DNA of 64,000 bases from Yamagishiella unicocca. Its lineage: Eukaryota > Chlorophyta > Chlorophyceae > Chlamydomonadales > Volvocaceae. Of the stretch, positions 11,201 through 21,346 are shown in pieces. The stretch's first letter is position 1. The number at the start of each line of letters is the position of its first letter. Below the pieces are notes generated by a model. It searched no databases, was not told the DNA's origin, and was given only the letters and a program-made list of their open reading frames with translations. Both the position numbers and the translations under genes were made by a program. The stretch spans positions 2,170,001 through 2,234,000 of the forward strand of contig BDSL01000004.1 in NCBI GenBank assembly GCA_003116995.1. Direction: 5' to 3'.

Positions 11201-14114
11201 GAGACGCGGGCATCCTGCGTGCATGAGGCCACCAAGCGGACAGGCGGGCGGAGGTGTAAGCGGATACACTCGAGTCGGTGCCGGCTTACAGGGAGCTGAT
11301 CATCGACCCCGCCTGGCGCCCCGCGCGCACCTTTGCCGCCATCATGTCCGTGCTGGCCACCATGATGTAGCGCATGATGAGCCGGTTGGCCGGCACCAGC
11401 AGCAGGCTCACCGCCAGTCCCGCCACGAAGGCGTAGCGCACCTGCTCCAGGGAGGGGAGGGGAGGGAAGGGGAAGGGGGAGGGGAGGCTGGGACCACGCA
11501 GCATGATAGCAGTGAGGGCAGGTACGACAACCCTACGACAGAAACCCATCATACCGTATACGGTACACACCCAACAACTGCGTATGCACCCCCCTTCCGA
11601 CCCGTACCTGCGTGTACAGCAGGTACAGCGCCAACACCATCTGGGCCGGCAGCGACCACAGCTCGTGGAACGACACCAGCAGGTTGACGGCGCGGCCAGC
11701 GTCGACCGACATCAGCGTGCTCACATCCTCGCGACCGGTGGCGCCCTTGCCCTTGCCACCACCGGCGCTGCTGCTCCCTTCCTCTTCGCCTGCACCGCCA
11801 CCCCTGCTGCTCTCTCCGCCCGCGTCCGCACCGTCGCGCAAAACTCCGGCGCCGGCAGAACGGCCAGGCGCGCCCTCGCCCCCGCCACGACGGCAGGAAA
11901 GGCGGGCGCCTGTGCCAGGTTGGGGCTCCTCGGGCGGCGGCGGATCGTGCCGTACAGCCAGGAGGGACTTGCGGTACAGGATGCACATCAGGCCAGCGCG
12001 AAGTTGGCAGGATAGGCGGCTCTGCGCGAGTGTCGTGACAGGTAAAGGCGGAAGGGCAAGGCATATCCGGGTGTTGGCACATTGACCACACATTGGCAAG
12101 CAGAAGGGGTATGATCTCGTGACAGCTGAGCCGGATCCTTATGTGGGAGGTACCGTCTACGGCCAGGACGCAAATCAGGGAGACGGGAGGATGCGCCCTC
12201 TGGGGAGATTGTGTCAGCACAGTAATATGGCTCACTGAAAGGAAAGGGCGTCCGGAAGACTTGGCACGTATGTTGTCTCTAGACGAGCCGTTAAACACGA
12301 CCCAAATGCCATGTCCCGAACCAGTACAAGCCGCAGGTGTGTTTGGTGTCTGCGACCGAGCCCACATCCGTGACCCACATCCGTGACCCACATCCGTGAC
12401 CCACATCCGTGACCCACATCTGTGACCCACATCCGTGACCCACATCCGTGACCCACATCCGTGACCCACATCCGTGACCCACATCCGTGACCCACATCCG
12501 TGACCCACATCCGTGACCCACATCCGTGACCCACATCTGTGACCCACATCCGTGACCCACATCCGTGACCCACATCCGTGACCCACATCTGTGACCCACA
12601 TCCGTGACCCAAAAGGCTCCGCCACACCACTGGCCATCCCCAAACCCTCAACTGCACTGCCCATGCACAAACCAGTCGCCTCCACCCACCAGCTGGTAGT
12701 AATAATGCGCGTTCAGGAGCGACCGGCCGACAGAGGCCAGCCCCAGCAGCACCACACACACATAGCCGAAGCGAGGACTGGCCGGGCCCAGCGCTGCCAT
12801 AAGCGCACGCCACCAGGCCCACGGGTCATTGCCATCGCCGCTACCGTGGCTGTCGTCCCCGCGGTCGCTGCCAGCGTCGCCCATGGGGTCCACCGCACCG
12901 GCCCCTGGCCATGGCAATCCTTGGATCGCCGCTGGCGGGGCCGGCGGCGACGATGACGGTCGGGCCGTCACGAGCCACGTGACCAGCAGCTTAAGCAGCA
13001 GCGGCCCGGCGAAGCTGAGCAGGTCGTTTATCAGCTGCCAATGGGGAATGGTATATGGGAGAGCAGGTTGAGTTGGGAATGGCGACGAGTGCCTATCAGT
13101 GCGTTGGCGGTGGTGATCGCGATGGCAGGAGGACCTTTCCCGCGACGAGGCAAACACAGGAGGAGAACTAATCCTGTCCCAGAGACACCGCGGGCGTCAC
13201 TATGCGTTACGCGCTGCCGTTGCCGCCGCTCCCCGCCCCCTACCAGCCCCTTTCCGGGCCCCGCACAGAGCCGCGCACCTTGACCAGGCCCAACCACGCG
13301 TACGGCCTGCCGTACGTTCGCGCCAGAGCCCACAGCAGGGAGGGGCTCCCGGGCCGTACCAGTAGCTCCTGCAGGGACCGACCGGCAGCAGGAAACGGTC
13401 CGAGCTGACAAGAATGATGCGGTATGGTATCGGCATCCCGCCATATAGCAACCTCGCCAGTATCAACGAAAACCCAGCTTTGGTCGTTCGGCCAGCGGCT
13501 CAGTCACATGCTCTCGGAGTCTCCTGCCTTCCGGCCCTGGCCTGCCATTCTGTCCCTTCATCCTACCCACGTCATGACCCATATTCCTCCCTCCACGCGC
13601 CCCTTAAGAGGACTGCTCCAATCCGGTGTGGCCATCGCAACCAGCTAGGCAGCGCACCTTGCTCCAGTTGAGCCACAGCCGACGGCCACAGCGTCCCGGC
13701 TGCATGCTAGGGTCCAGAAGCAGCAGATCATCTGCTTGCAATTGCCGACTACTGCCAGTTTGCATGAGGGGCGTGAGCCAGCTGAACCAGCAGGTGTCCC
13801 ATTTGCTGTGCCCGATGGTGCGCGGTGGCATGTAGGCCGACTCCACGGCAGCTCCATCGGGGCTCGATCCTGAGCGCCAGGTGTTGCATCATCGCATATC
13901 GAATACAAGCAAGCGATTACGGACTGCTGCTACGTTTCGGATAAAGCTCTGACATGCCGCACGGCACGGCAGATATAATAGGTCTGCAGGGCATACGCAA
14001 AACAGTATAAAGGATTTGATAATTTTATAACATACCTTCAGGCCTGCCGCTCGGTTGCAACAAGGGCTCCTCCAGGCCCCCGGTTGCGCGCGTGCGTATT
14101 CGCACGCGCGCCAT
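2226..14114 (-). CDS. ABC transporter subfamily C (MRP-type), full length
   Basis: This is a full-size ABCC exporter, probably in the vacuolar or plasma membrane. It has 18 exons: 14036-14114, 13658-13869, 13279-13368, 12690-13034, 11608-12021, 11331-11441, 11125-11214, 10675-10906, 9710-10270, 9086-9342, 8500-8760, 7968-8050, 5735-7686, 5439-5541, 4973-5128, 4434-4627, 3424-4017, 2226-3217, giving about 2241 aa with all phases consistent. The start MARVRIRTRATGGLEEPLL resembles plant ABCC leaders. Order: L0 with WFSWLTPLM, TMD1 (residues ~205-535), NBD1 (Walker A GRVGAGKSS ~820, LSGGQ ~913, Walker B VLVLLDD), a His-rich linker (~1070-1092), TMD2 (~1201-1780) and NBD2 (Walker A GRTGAGKSS ~1890, LSAGQ ~2079, Walker B LVLLDE, H-loop EVAHD). 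No TMD0 is seen. Oddities: a ~310-residue loop between the first two TMD2 helices, a GC-AG intron after exon 7, NBD1 Walker B ending in D, and N in place of the NBD1 H-loop His. Substrate is unknown; glutathione conjugates or metal-thiol complexes are usual for the family. Confidence 0.93.
9391..9513. repeat. 30-nt tandem repeat, about 4 copies, in ABCC intron 9
   Basis: Near-identical units containing GGCAGCTCCAGGTCCAGGAG repeat about four times between the exons ending at 9710 and starting at 9342. On the plus strand they keep a frame open, which explains a spurious Gly/Ala/Pro-rich open frame. Confidence 0.9.
10603..10627 (-). repeat. Introner-like repeat, segment B, in ABCC intron 8
   Basis: In gene sense it reads GAGAGGAAACTCGTGGGTCG, beginning about 48 nt after the donor at 10674. 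It is the inverse complement of copies found near acceptors elsewhere. Confidence 0.8.
12360..12609. repeat. 13-nt minisatellite, about 19 copies, in ABCC intron 4
   Basis: The unit GACCCACATCCGT repeats head to tail with almost no divergence. A few units carry T in place of the second C of TCCG. Because 13 is not a multiple of 3, all frames stay open through it, producing long false open frames with the repeated peptide MWVTDVGHGCGSR. It lies between the coding exons ending at 12690 and starting at 12021. Confidence 0.97.
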
Positions 14115-15013
14115 GATACTTCCTCAGTATAGGAGATGTGAAATAATGCAACAGCAAATCGCCCTGTTTGCCACCTAAATTTAGTAGGCACTGGTCTCGG
14201 AGCGCACCGGAAAGGGCGCGAAGCTGCCATCGGTCTAGGGCCCATGGCGATCACTTGCACTGACGATGCTCGTTTGTCGGGTGAAGAACCTGTCTGTTAC
14301 TATGATGCAGGTTCTGCGATGTAGTTGACCTACACGGTTGAAGCCCTATTCTGCCACCCATTCTGCCGCCGCACGCGGCTGCGCCTTAATCGAGCGTGCT
14401 TTAACCAAGAAGGTGCAACAAGGTCATCAGGGATTTAGCTGGCATTGCAACATAACCGGTGCCAATACTCATTCCTCAAGCGCAGCGGCATACCGCATTG
14501 ACTGCCCGACATCCGTAGACCCAATCTCAAACCAACCTGTCCGTTTGCCGCGTACATCCTTTCCTACTACTTATGCCGTACGTGGCACTCAATTTTCGGC
14601 GATTTTAAGCAGATATCAGCCCTTCAATGCCGGCTCGCTGCATATACAACTCCCAACGCAAGGTACGGCAAACCTCCTCCCGCACTTGCCCATCTGGGTT
14701 GGGACCCTCTCCCCAAAAACCGCACCTAGCACGCCAGCGTGGGTGAAATGTACACCGTGCCGTTAAGCATTCCCCCAGCACCGCTCTCAGGCGGCCCCCT
14801 GCACCATCTGGGCCAGCCGCCCCTGAAAGCGTTATCATCAGTGTTGTCAAGCCACCGGACCCACATGGGAAGCTCTAGCAACAAGCAACGTCTTGCCCCC
14901 AGGTAGGGCAACATGGCTCACCCCACCCCCGCAATCCATCTTCGGAGTTTCGGTAAAGCTGCACGGACCCGGAGGCTCCATCTGACAACCACGCCCTCCC
15001 TCCTTTTCGCTGA
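14115..15013. other. Region upstream of ABCC and downstream of the two-TM gene
   Basis: Both flanking genes are on the minus strand. No recognisable exon is seen in either direction. The stretch should contain the ABCC promoter and 5' UTR and the 3' UTR of the upstream neighbour. Confidence 0.4.
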
Positions 15014-16885
15014 CTAGGTGGAAGGAAGAAGCGGGATACGCTCCGCGTCGCCGTCGTCGGTGGGCAGGCTGCCGACGGCGCCACCGGCCGGTTCCACGGC
15101 TGTGCCGTCGCCGCCGCCAGCGGTCACAGCGGCCAGTGCCAACCATATCCCGATGGAAGCAGCGGCCGCTGTGAAAAGGCCCCAAAGTACGGCCCAGACA
15201 GCGAGTTTCCTGTTGTGCAGGCTCACGGCTGTCCACCTGTGCCCGGCCCCCAAGCACAAAGTAATGCAATGGGCAGCAATTAATAACATCAACAACAGGC
15301 CGTGCGAATGGACAGCACAACAAGCAGCGTAGGGTGGTAGGGGGTGTTGCAGGAGAGCGGGGATAAGAGCAGCAGCGACAAGAATGTGGGTGCGCGAGAC
15401 GGTTGGGTGGGCAGGTGCATGCGGCCTGTGGCGGCGACCCAAGCAGCGGAGAGTCCGTTTGTTGGCGAGGTTGCTCGGCCGTGTACGACGTCGTCAGTGC
15501 ATATGCACCCGTGCAGGGAGCCAGGCCCAACTCCAGGGGGCCCCCCCTTGCGTGGTCTCCCTGTCAATGCCGACCCACGGGCTTTCCTCACAACCCCCCT
15601 TGCGTACCAGCCCGAGCCGACCGAAGCCGCCAGCAACAGCACTGCTATCCGGCCCGCCGCCGGCGCCCCCAGCCGCTGGTGGATCACTCGCGATGACCTC
15701 CTCCGCGTCGCCGCGGGACTCGTCGGTTCCGCGAACGTCACATGTCGCGATCCAGCGGTCCGGTCTGCCGACATTGTCGGCTGCTGCATGGGTTCCTCGA
15801 GGGAGCCCGTCCAGCTGTACCTGCCGCCACCGCTCTCGCCCCCAACTGCAGCCTCATATCCCGTCGCAGGGCAGGCTAGGGCGGCCGCCGCCGCTGGATC
15901 CCACTGTGCGCCCTCGGCGCCGCCAGATAGGTACGTCGCCGCAGCGTCACGGTCCCGCTGGGGGGCACGGACGTCGCCGCCGCCACCGCCGCCGCCGTCG
16001 TCCACATCGACCACGCCAACGGTCTTGTATCCGCGGAACACGTCTACGCCATACAGTGCTGGCGCGCTGAGAACACCGCCACCGCCAGGGCTGCTGCTGG
16101 CAGCAGCAGCAGGTGCCGCGGCGGCGGCAGCAGCGGGCCGCTGCGACGGCGGCTTGAGGCGCAATGGTGGGAGGCGGGGACCCTTGGCAAGGTTATCGGG
16201 GTGGAGCAGCGCGTCGTCCTCCTGGGGCAGCGGGTAAGGGGCGGAATAAGTGGCGGGAAGTGCAGCTGGGGGCCTGGACCAGGCGTGTGGTAGGCGCTTC
16301 ATCCGGCCACAAAGGGGTTGTTTTTGGCGGGGCCCGCCACGGGGATGAGAGCCCAGATGGCAGATAGGTCAGGTCCCGACACCGCTCCCATACCGAAGCC
16401 ACACCTGGAAGGCGTCAACCGCCGCTGCTGCGTCATCGTTGCACTCCGTCACCTCCCGGAACAGCGCCTTCAGGGGTTCAGGTGCTGCCGCACAGGCTGC
16501 GGATGATGATAGCGCGGCAGCGGCTGCCGTCGGACCGAATGCGGCGGCGGCGATGGGCCCCGTGACGCCGCTGCCGCTGGCCCCGTCGCTGTCAAGCTCG
16601 AAAGGGCCCGCCGGCGCGGCCGCCGCGGCAGCGGTCGTCTGCCGCGTCAGCTGAGCATCTTTTTCATGCCATGCCGCATCGGAAGGAAGCTGCTGGGATG
16701 CCGAGAGGGAAATGCGGGCGCAGCAAGCATGGCGAGGATTCGGATGGAAGGTTGCGAGACTGCTATTATACAGCCACGCAGTTGAGAAAGGGCTGAAGAA
16801 CAAGTGCGCTTCGCTAGTCGACGTGACGAACCTTCTGCGGCAGCATGGGAGTCCACAGCGCGCGCGAGGAGCTGGAGGATGCCAT
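15014..16885 (-). CDS. Unknown protein with two C-terminal membrane helices
   Basis: I do not recognise this family. Four exons (16832-16885, 16405-16650, 15608-16221, 15014-15236) splice in consistent phase to about 378 aa. The first exon (MASSSSSRALWTPML...) is short and is supported only by its ATG, a GTTCGT donor and correct phase. Residues ~19-100 are Ala-rich with EPLKALFREVTECNDDA. Residues ~101-290 are a low-complexity Gly/Ala/Ser/Pro cytosolic-type region with islands GVDVFRGYKTVGVVD and RHVTFAEPTSP. The C-terminus has two hydrophobic helices, RIAVLLLAASVGSGWWTAV and LAVWAVLWGLFTAAAASIGI, followed by an acidic tail ending in ERIPLLPST. A membrane-anchored protein is likely. Intron 3 begins with an introner-like repeat. 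Confidence 0.7.
15567..15591 (-). repeat. Introner-like repeat, segment B, in two-TM gene intron 3
   Basis: In gene sense GTGAGGAAAGCCCGTGGGTC, starting about 17 nt after the donor at 15607. Confidence 0.8.
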
Positions 16886-17312
16886 CACAGTGTTTCGAGC
16901 GATAGTAAGACGACCGTCGGAAGACTCTTGACACCTTCACTAAAAGGTTTGGCACGGGACTGAAACAGGCTGAACCGCGGGTCCGCGACGGCAAATTTGC
17001 ATGCGCGACAAGTGCAACCAGTTCATTTCTATTTTGTAATAGGCGTTGTTTTCCGCACGTATCATGTCCTACCCGAATGGTTCCTGCGTCATTATCGGCG
17101 AATTCGCAAGCCGTGAGTTGCATTTATCACGCATATGCATAATAGTACGTATGAAATGAAAGCCGTCGGTTTACATTAGCGCGGCAATCCTCTAGAGCGC
17201 CTGTGCAACTCAGGTTCTAACGTGCATTTTGCCAAGGTCGCGGTGGTAGCAGCACGTCCGACATCCAGTTGGGATAATTCTTACAACCTTAACGTAAAGT
17301 TACCCGAAACGG
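16886..17312. promoter_or_regulatory. Divergent intergenic region (two-TM gene / GCK gene)
   Basis: Only 427 bp separate the two start codons, which face away from each other. Both promoters and 5' UTRs must lie here or overlap. No specific box can be assigned with confidence. Confidence 0.45.
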
Positions 17313-18090
17313 ATGGAGCCCGTGGGGGAGGCGACACCCCTCACCGACCCGGCGGAGGAGGTGGGCACAAGCGGCGCGGATGGCGAAGACGACGAGGAGT
17401 GCGGCTGGTGCAAATGGATGAAAGCTGGAGGGTGCAAGCCGGAGTTCCAGGTGGGAGTCGAGCCAGAGCGCCACACGGATTGAATTGCATCGCCCGTCGC
17501 CGCCGTATGGCTTGGACTGCGCTGGCTACGGGTGCGCCTGGGAGGCCGCTTTCATATCGTCCTGGACTGAAACCCAGATAGGGAAACGTGGGACAAGCGC
17601 AGCGGAGGCGACCACGTGCGGCGCGAGCCCGTGTCAGCGGACAACAACACGACACGACTGGGGCGCGCCGTGGACTGGGGACGCGCGGGAAGCAGGGTCG
17701 ATCGGCCGATGCTGATGGGAACGCGTTAAGTCATCATTCCTCTACGCCGACCTCCGTCGTTTAGTCTGCTGCCATGCCTGCCCGGGCCCCCGACACCACC
17801 GCGCGCAGGTCTGGCTGGACTGCGTCGACGCGGTCAAAGCTGCCGGTCGCGACGACGTGGAGAGCTGCTCATCGGTGATGGGTCCGTTGTGGGAGTGCAT
17901 GGAGCGACACAAGGACTACTATGCGCCGCAGCTGTCCTCGCTGGGGGACCGCAAGAAGGGGGCCGCGGAGGGCGACGAGGAGGGGGCGGAGGGGGAAGCA
18001 CGGGAGGCAGAGGGCAAGGCGGAAGGCGCCGCTGGTGGGGCTCCCGCAGCGGCAGTGGCTGTCGGAGGGGAAGGGGTCACAGTTCGATGA
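17313..18090 (+). CDS. GCK-domain protein
   Basis: Two exons (17313-17450 and 17809-18090, phase 0) encode 139 aa. After an acidic leader the sequence ECGWCKWMKAGGCKPEFQ continues across the intron into VWLDCVDAVKAAGRDD, then CSSVMGPLWECMERHKDYY. This is the GCK (Gly-Cys-Lys) domain of plants and algae, with CxxC, GGCK, a central Trp/Cys and the closing CMxxHxDYY. Its paired cysteines suggest disulphides, as in CHCH-type proteins, and some members are thought to be mitochondrial. No leader is seen here. The last ~45 residues are a Glu/Ala/Gly-rich tail. Function is unknown. A TGTAA polyadenylation motif lies at 18393-18397. Confidence 0.9.
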
Positions 18091-18978
18091 GGCAGCTGGA
18101 GAGGCGGCCTTCCGTTTGTGCCTTACTACGCCCGCTGCGCGCAGTGTGCCAGTGTCCAGATCGATGCACGTGCGCCGTGTATCGCCCGCACGTGCACTAT
18201 GACGCTGCGCCCGCTGCCGCGGGTGACAGCTGGTTGGGTAGCCGCGCGGATTGTGTACATACTAGATGGATTACAGGGGTTACAGGTAGGCAGGATAACA
18301 ACCAGCATGCTGTCAGTGGCGCAGGGTGGGGACCATGATATACCACCACTGCCGTACACACCGGCGCTCGTGATCAGCCGCGCCCGCATGACTGTAAAGC
18401 TAGCTCGCCCCCGCGCACGTTACTGGACCCCAACAACCCCCAAACTGGCTCCCATGTTACGGTAGCAGCAGCGCCATCGCCTTGCGCACAGCCATGCATA
18501 TCTCCCGCTGCATGACTACCCCTGGAGCCGGCCAGGGGCGCGGGTCTCTTCCCCACCTGCTCCCGCAACGCGCTATATAACCCCGACAGCGCCTTCCGCT
18601 GACAGAGGACAATCGCTGCGCGCAACACCAGCACCCGTGCGGTTGAGTCCAGGGCTCGCGGCCACTGAGGCCTTATGATGCAGGTCTTGCCTAGTCATCC
18701 CTGCATGTGAAGCCACGCAGCGGGAAAGGTGTTGTTGTTAGGGGTTAGCGGAGGCGACGACATGGCGCGGCCACGGCATGTTCTTCGGTAGTGCTAAGCT
18801 AGGCCGTTCAACAAAGGCACACTTTGCCCCACATGCGCCACATCGCTCTTCAGCTCGCGTGCACATTTTGTTTTTTCCACTCACGCCCCTAGGCCATCAT
18901 CTCCTAGCCAGATCCTCTCATATCCCCTGCCATCTCCCCAAGGCCCAGGCCTCCACCTCCCCATCAGGACCTCACGAC
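18091..18978. other. Convergent 3' region (GCK gene / proteasome gene)
   Basis: No coding exon is recognised. TGTAA at 18393-18397 fits the 3' end of the GCK transcript. The remainder probably holds the 3' UTR of the proteasome gene coming from the other side. Confidence 0.45.
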
Positions 18979-21068
18979 TCACATGTCAGAGTCCTCCAGG
19001 GCCGCCTTCGCTTGCCGCTCCGCCTCCGCCAGCAGGTCGGCAGGTACCTGGCGGGGGGGGGGGGCGGCATTAGCTCATTCGGGTTCCGGCATGGAGGAGG
19101 GACGGGGGCTTGAACTTGGCAGCACCTTGACCATGGACCGTCAACCGGCGCCGCCACGCAAGGGGACTAGGGTCCCCAAACCCTTGCCTACGCCCGTCCG
19201 CGCCCTCACCCGCTGGTGCTGCTTGTTGGTCTCGTCGCAGATCCAGCTGACCTCCAGCTCAAACTTCTTGCCGTCCTCATCGTGCACCTTGTGCAGGCTG
19301 GTTAGGGGTTTTGACAGCGGGGGACAGGGCGGAAGGGGGAAGACAGCTTGTAAGGGTGGCGTACCAGACGGCTGGATGTGACGCGACGCCCTAGCATGCC
19401 GACAGGAGTAAGCTGCCAACTGGCTCAGTACTCGTCCACCCATGTTTCCGCGCTTCTTGGCAGAAGGCATCCGCCCCACTTCTAAAACCTACCGCCGCCT
19501 TCTAACACGTTAGACCCCTGCTCCACACTGATCTAGGTTTCGAACCCTCCCCGCACCCGCTGCCGCAACACGACACACTCACATCTTGACCGCCTCGATG
19601 ACCGCCTCCCGGCAGCTCATCTCCGCCAGCTTGAGCTTCTCAATCTCGTTCTTGGCGGCCTGGCGCCCTTTGCCCACGGCGGTGCCGAAGTAACGCTGCA
19701 GGGCGAGACGCGGTTTCGAGCGGAGCGGCGGGTGTTGCAGGAAGGAGGACGACAACGGCGAGGATCGACGAGGTGACCTGATCCAGGCGACTCCCCAGCC
19801 TAGCCCCTGCCCCATTCCCGACTCCCCTCCCAAGCCGGGTTTCATCCCCGGCCGCCCCCCACTCCACTAATCCCCGACGCAAGGCCCCACCAGCGCCGAG
19901 CCCGACGGGTCGACAGCGTATAGCGCCGGGCCGTTCTTGTCGTACACCGCCAGCAGCATGGTGGACCCATACGGCCGTAGCGACCAGTACAGGTTGAACA
20001 TGTGGACGTAGCTGCCCAGGCGCTCGCACAGCACGTGGCCGGGGATGGCCTCGCCGTACACGCGCTTGTACGACGTCGCCTCATCCGCGGCGCGGTTGGA
20101 CACCATGCGGCCGTCGGGTGCCAGGCCAGCCACGGCCTTCGTGTGGGGACAGGGGAGTGGGGAGTGGGTTGGGCAGAATGGTGGCTGGCAAAGGTGTGGT
20201 GTGTTAATTTTCGGCAGTCCTACTGATGCCTTGAACGGAACGTTAAGCGCACTGATATCCAGCCCGGCCCGGCCCCCGCCTGCTTTTCCTCGCCTCCATG
20301 CGCCAATCCACGGGTTTCCTCTCAGGCCCCGCCTGCAAGGCTCACCACGCCCACGTGCCGGTCGATGTTGTGTATCCTGCGGTTGGACCCCTCCACCAGC
20401 AATTTCGATAGCACCAGCTTCTCGCACGCCTGCGCGCGACACGTACGATACGAGTGTTAGGAAGGGCGCGGGAAAGCCTAGCGCGGGTTAGCTTGTGCGT
20501 GACAAATGAAGCCGCGTCAGTCGTGGAACTCCAGTCGCGGGACTCGTCTCATTCAACTAACGCAGCACGGACAAATTGCGGGCTCCATGTTCAGCGTGTC
20601 TTTACGCGTTTTCGCGCGGTGCTGCTGAGGGGGTTGGTCCGGGCCGGTAGGAGGGAAGTGGCCAGCCCAGCAGTACCAGTACATAAGCGCGGGCTGGGGA
20701 CGGGCGCTGTTTCATTTCGCAGCCAGTTGCCTACCAGCACGACGCCGTCCTTGCATCGCAACCCCAGGACGGTGCTGCAAAATATTCAAGTAAGGGGGAG
20801 GGAGGCGGGGGGGGCCGGAGAAGTAAGGCACCAGCCGGAGTAGAGCGGTCGCAACCCCAGTTTCCGCTTCGAGTGATACCTGCTGTTATCTACCGCCTTC
20901 TGCGCGTACTCCGTTTGAAAGATCTTGCCATCGGGAGAATATGTAGTAGCTGACAGGTCATACTGCGTGGCGCACGCGGTTCCAGCATTGTCCGTAAGCA
21001 AGATATTGCAATCTGCGAGGTGTCCGCGCAGCTAGTGAACCACGCACCCCTGTGCCGATGCCCGACAT
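18979..21068 (-). CDS. PSMA3: 20S proteasome subunit alpha type-3 (alpha7)
   Basis: This is an outer-ring alpha subunit of the 20S proteasome, without catalytic activity. It acts in gating and assembly in cytosol and nucleus. Eight exons (21048-21068, 20880-20962, 20735-20774, 20346-20429, 19891-20136, 19583-19695, 19210-19297, 18979-19047) give 247 aa, the usual length. The tiny first exon encodes MSGIGTG and joins [20 protein letters not shown], the alpha-subunit signature. Then follow [31 protein letters not shown], the core [56 protein letters not shown] and the tail [23 protein letters not shown]1 is the plant name. It shares a 278-bp upstream region with SNF5. Intron 4 carries an introner-like repeat near its donor. 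Confidence 0.98.
20302..20324 (-). repeat. Introner-like repeat, segment B (diverged), in PSMA3 intron 4
   Basis: In gene sense TGAGAGGAAACCCGTGGATT, about 21 nt after the donor at 20345. Confidence 0.7.
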
Positions 21069-21346
21069 CGTGTCCCTCGCTGCTCCACCGGCACAGGGCC
21101 TCCAAGGATGATGAACGGCTTGCGGATCTGTTGTTTTGTGCCGAGCAGAACAGCAACTATGCCTAGCGAAATCGAAAAACTAATATGACCAAGACAACGT
21201 TCAGGATGATCAGGCAGCTTGGCATCTGACGATGGCCGTGGGCAAGCATTGTGCATCGCCAGAGGCGCGACGGTACGGCACGAATAGCCTCATGAGCGCG
21301 AAAATTTCCCATTCCGCTTCCAATTTCATGAATATTGAGCCCTGCA
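21069..21346. promoter_or_regulatory. Short bidirectional promoter region (PSMA3 / SNF5)
   Basis: The two start codons are 278 bp apart and point away from each other, so one short region must drive both genes. No TATA element stands out, and plain sequence inspection assigns no factor site. Confidence 0.6.

Noticed and set aside
12360..12609. Possible CRISPR array
   Set aside because: Units are contiguous 13-mers with no spacers, the genome is eukaryotic, and no cas gene is present.
11549..12822. Long minus-strand frames with repeated MWVTDVGHGCGSR
   Set aside because: Generated by the 13-bp intronic minisatellite; the neighbouring true exons use different frames.
13889..14260. 123-codon minus-strand frame as the ABCC first exon
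   Set aside because: Its frame would end in phase 0 at the donor, but exon 2 needs phase 1; the alternative frame starting MARVRIRTRATGG fits and carries EEPLL.
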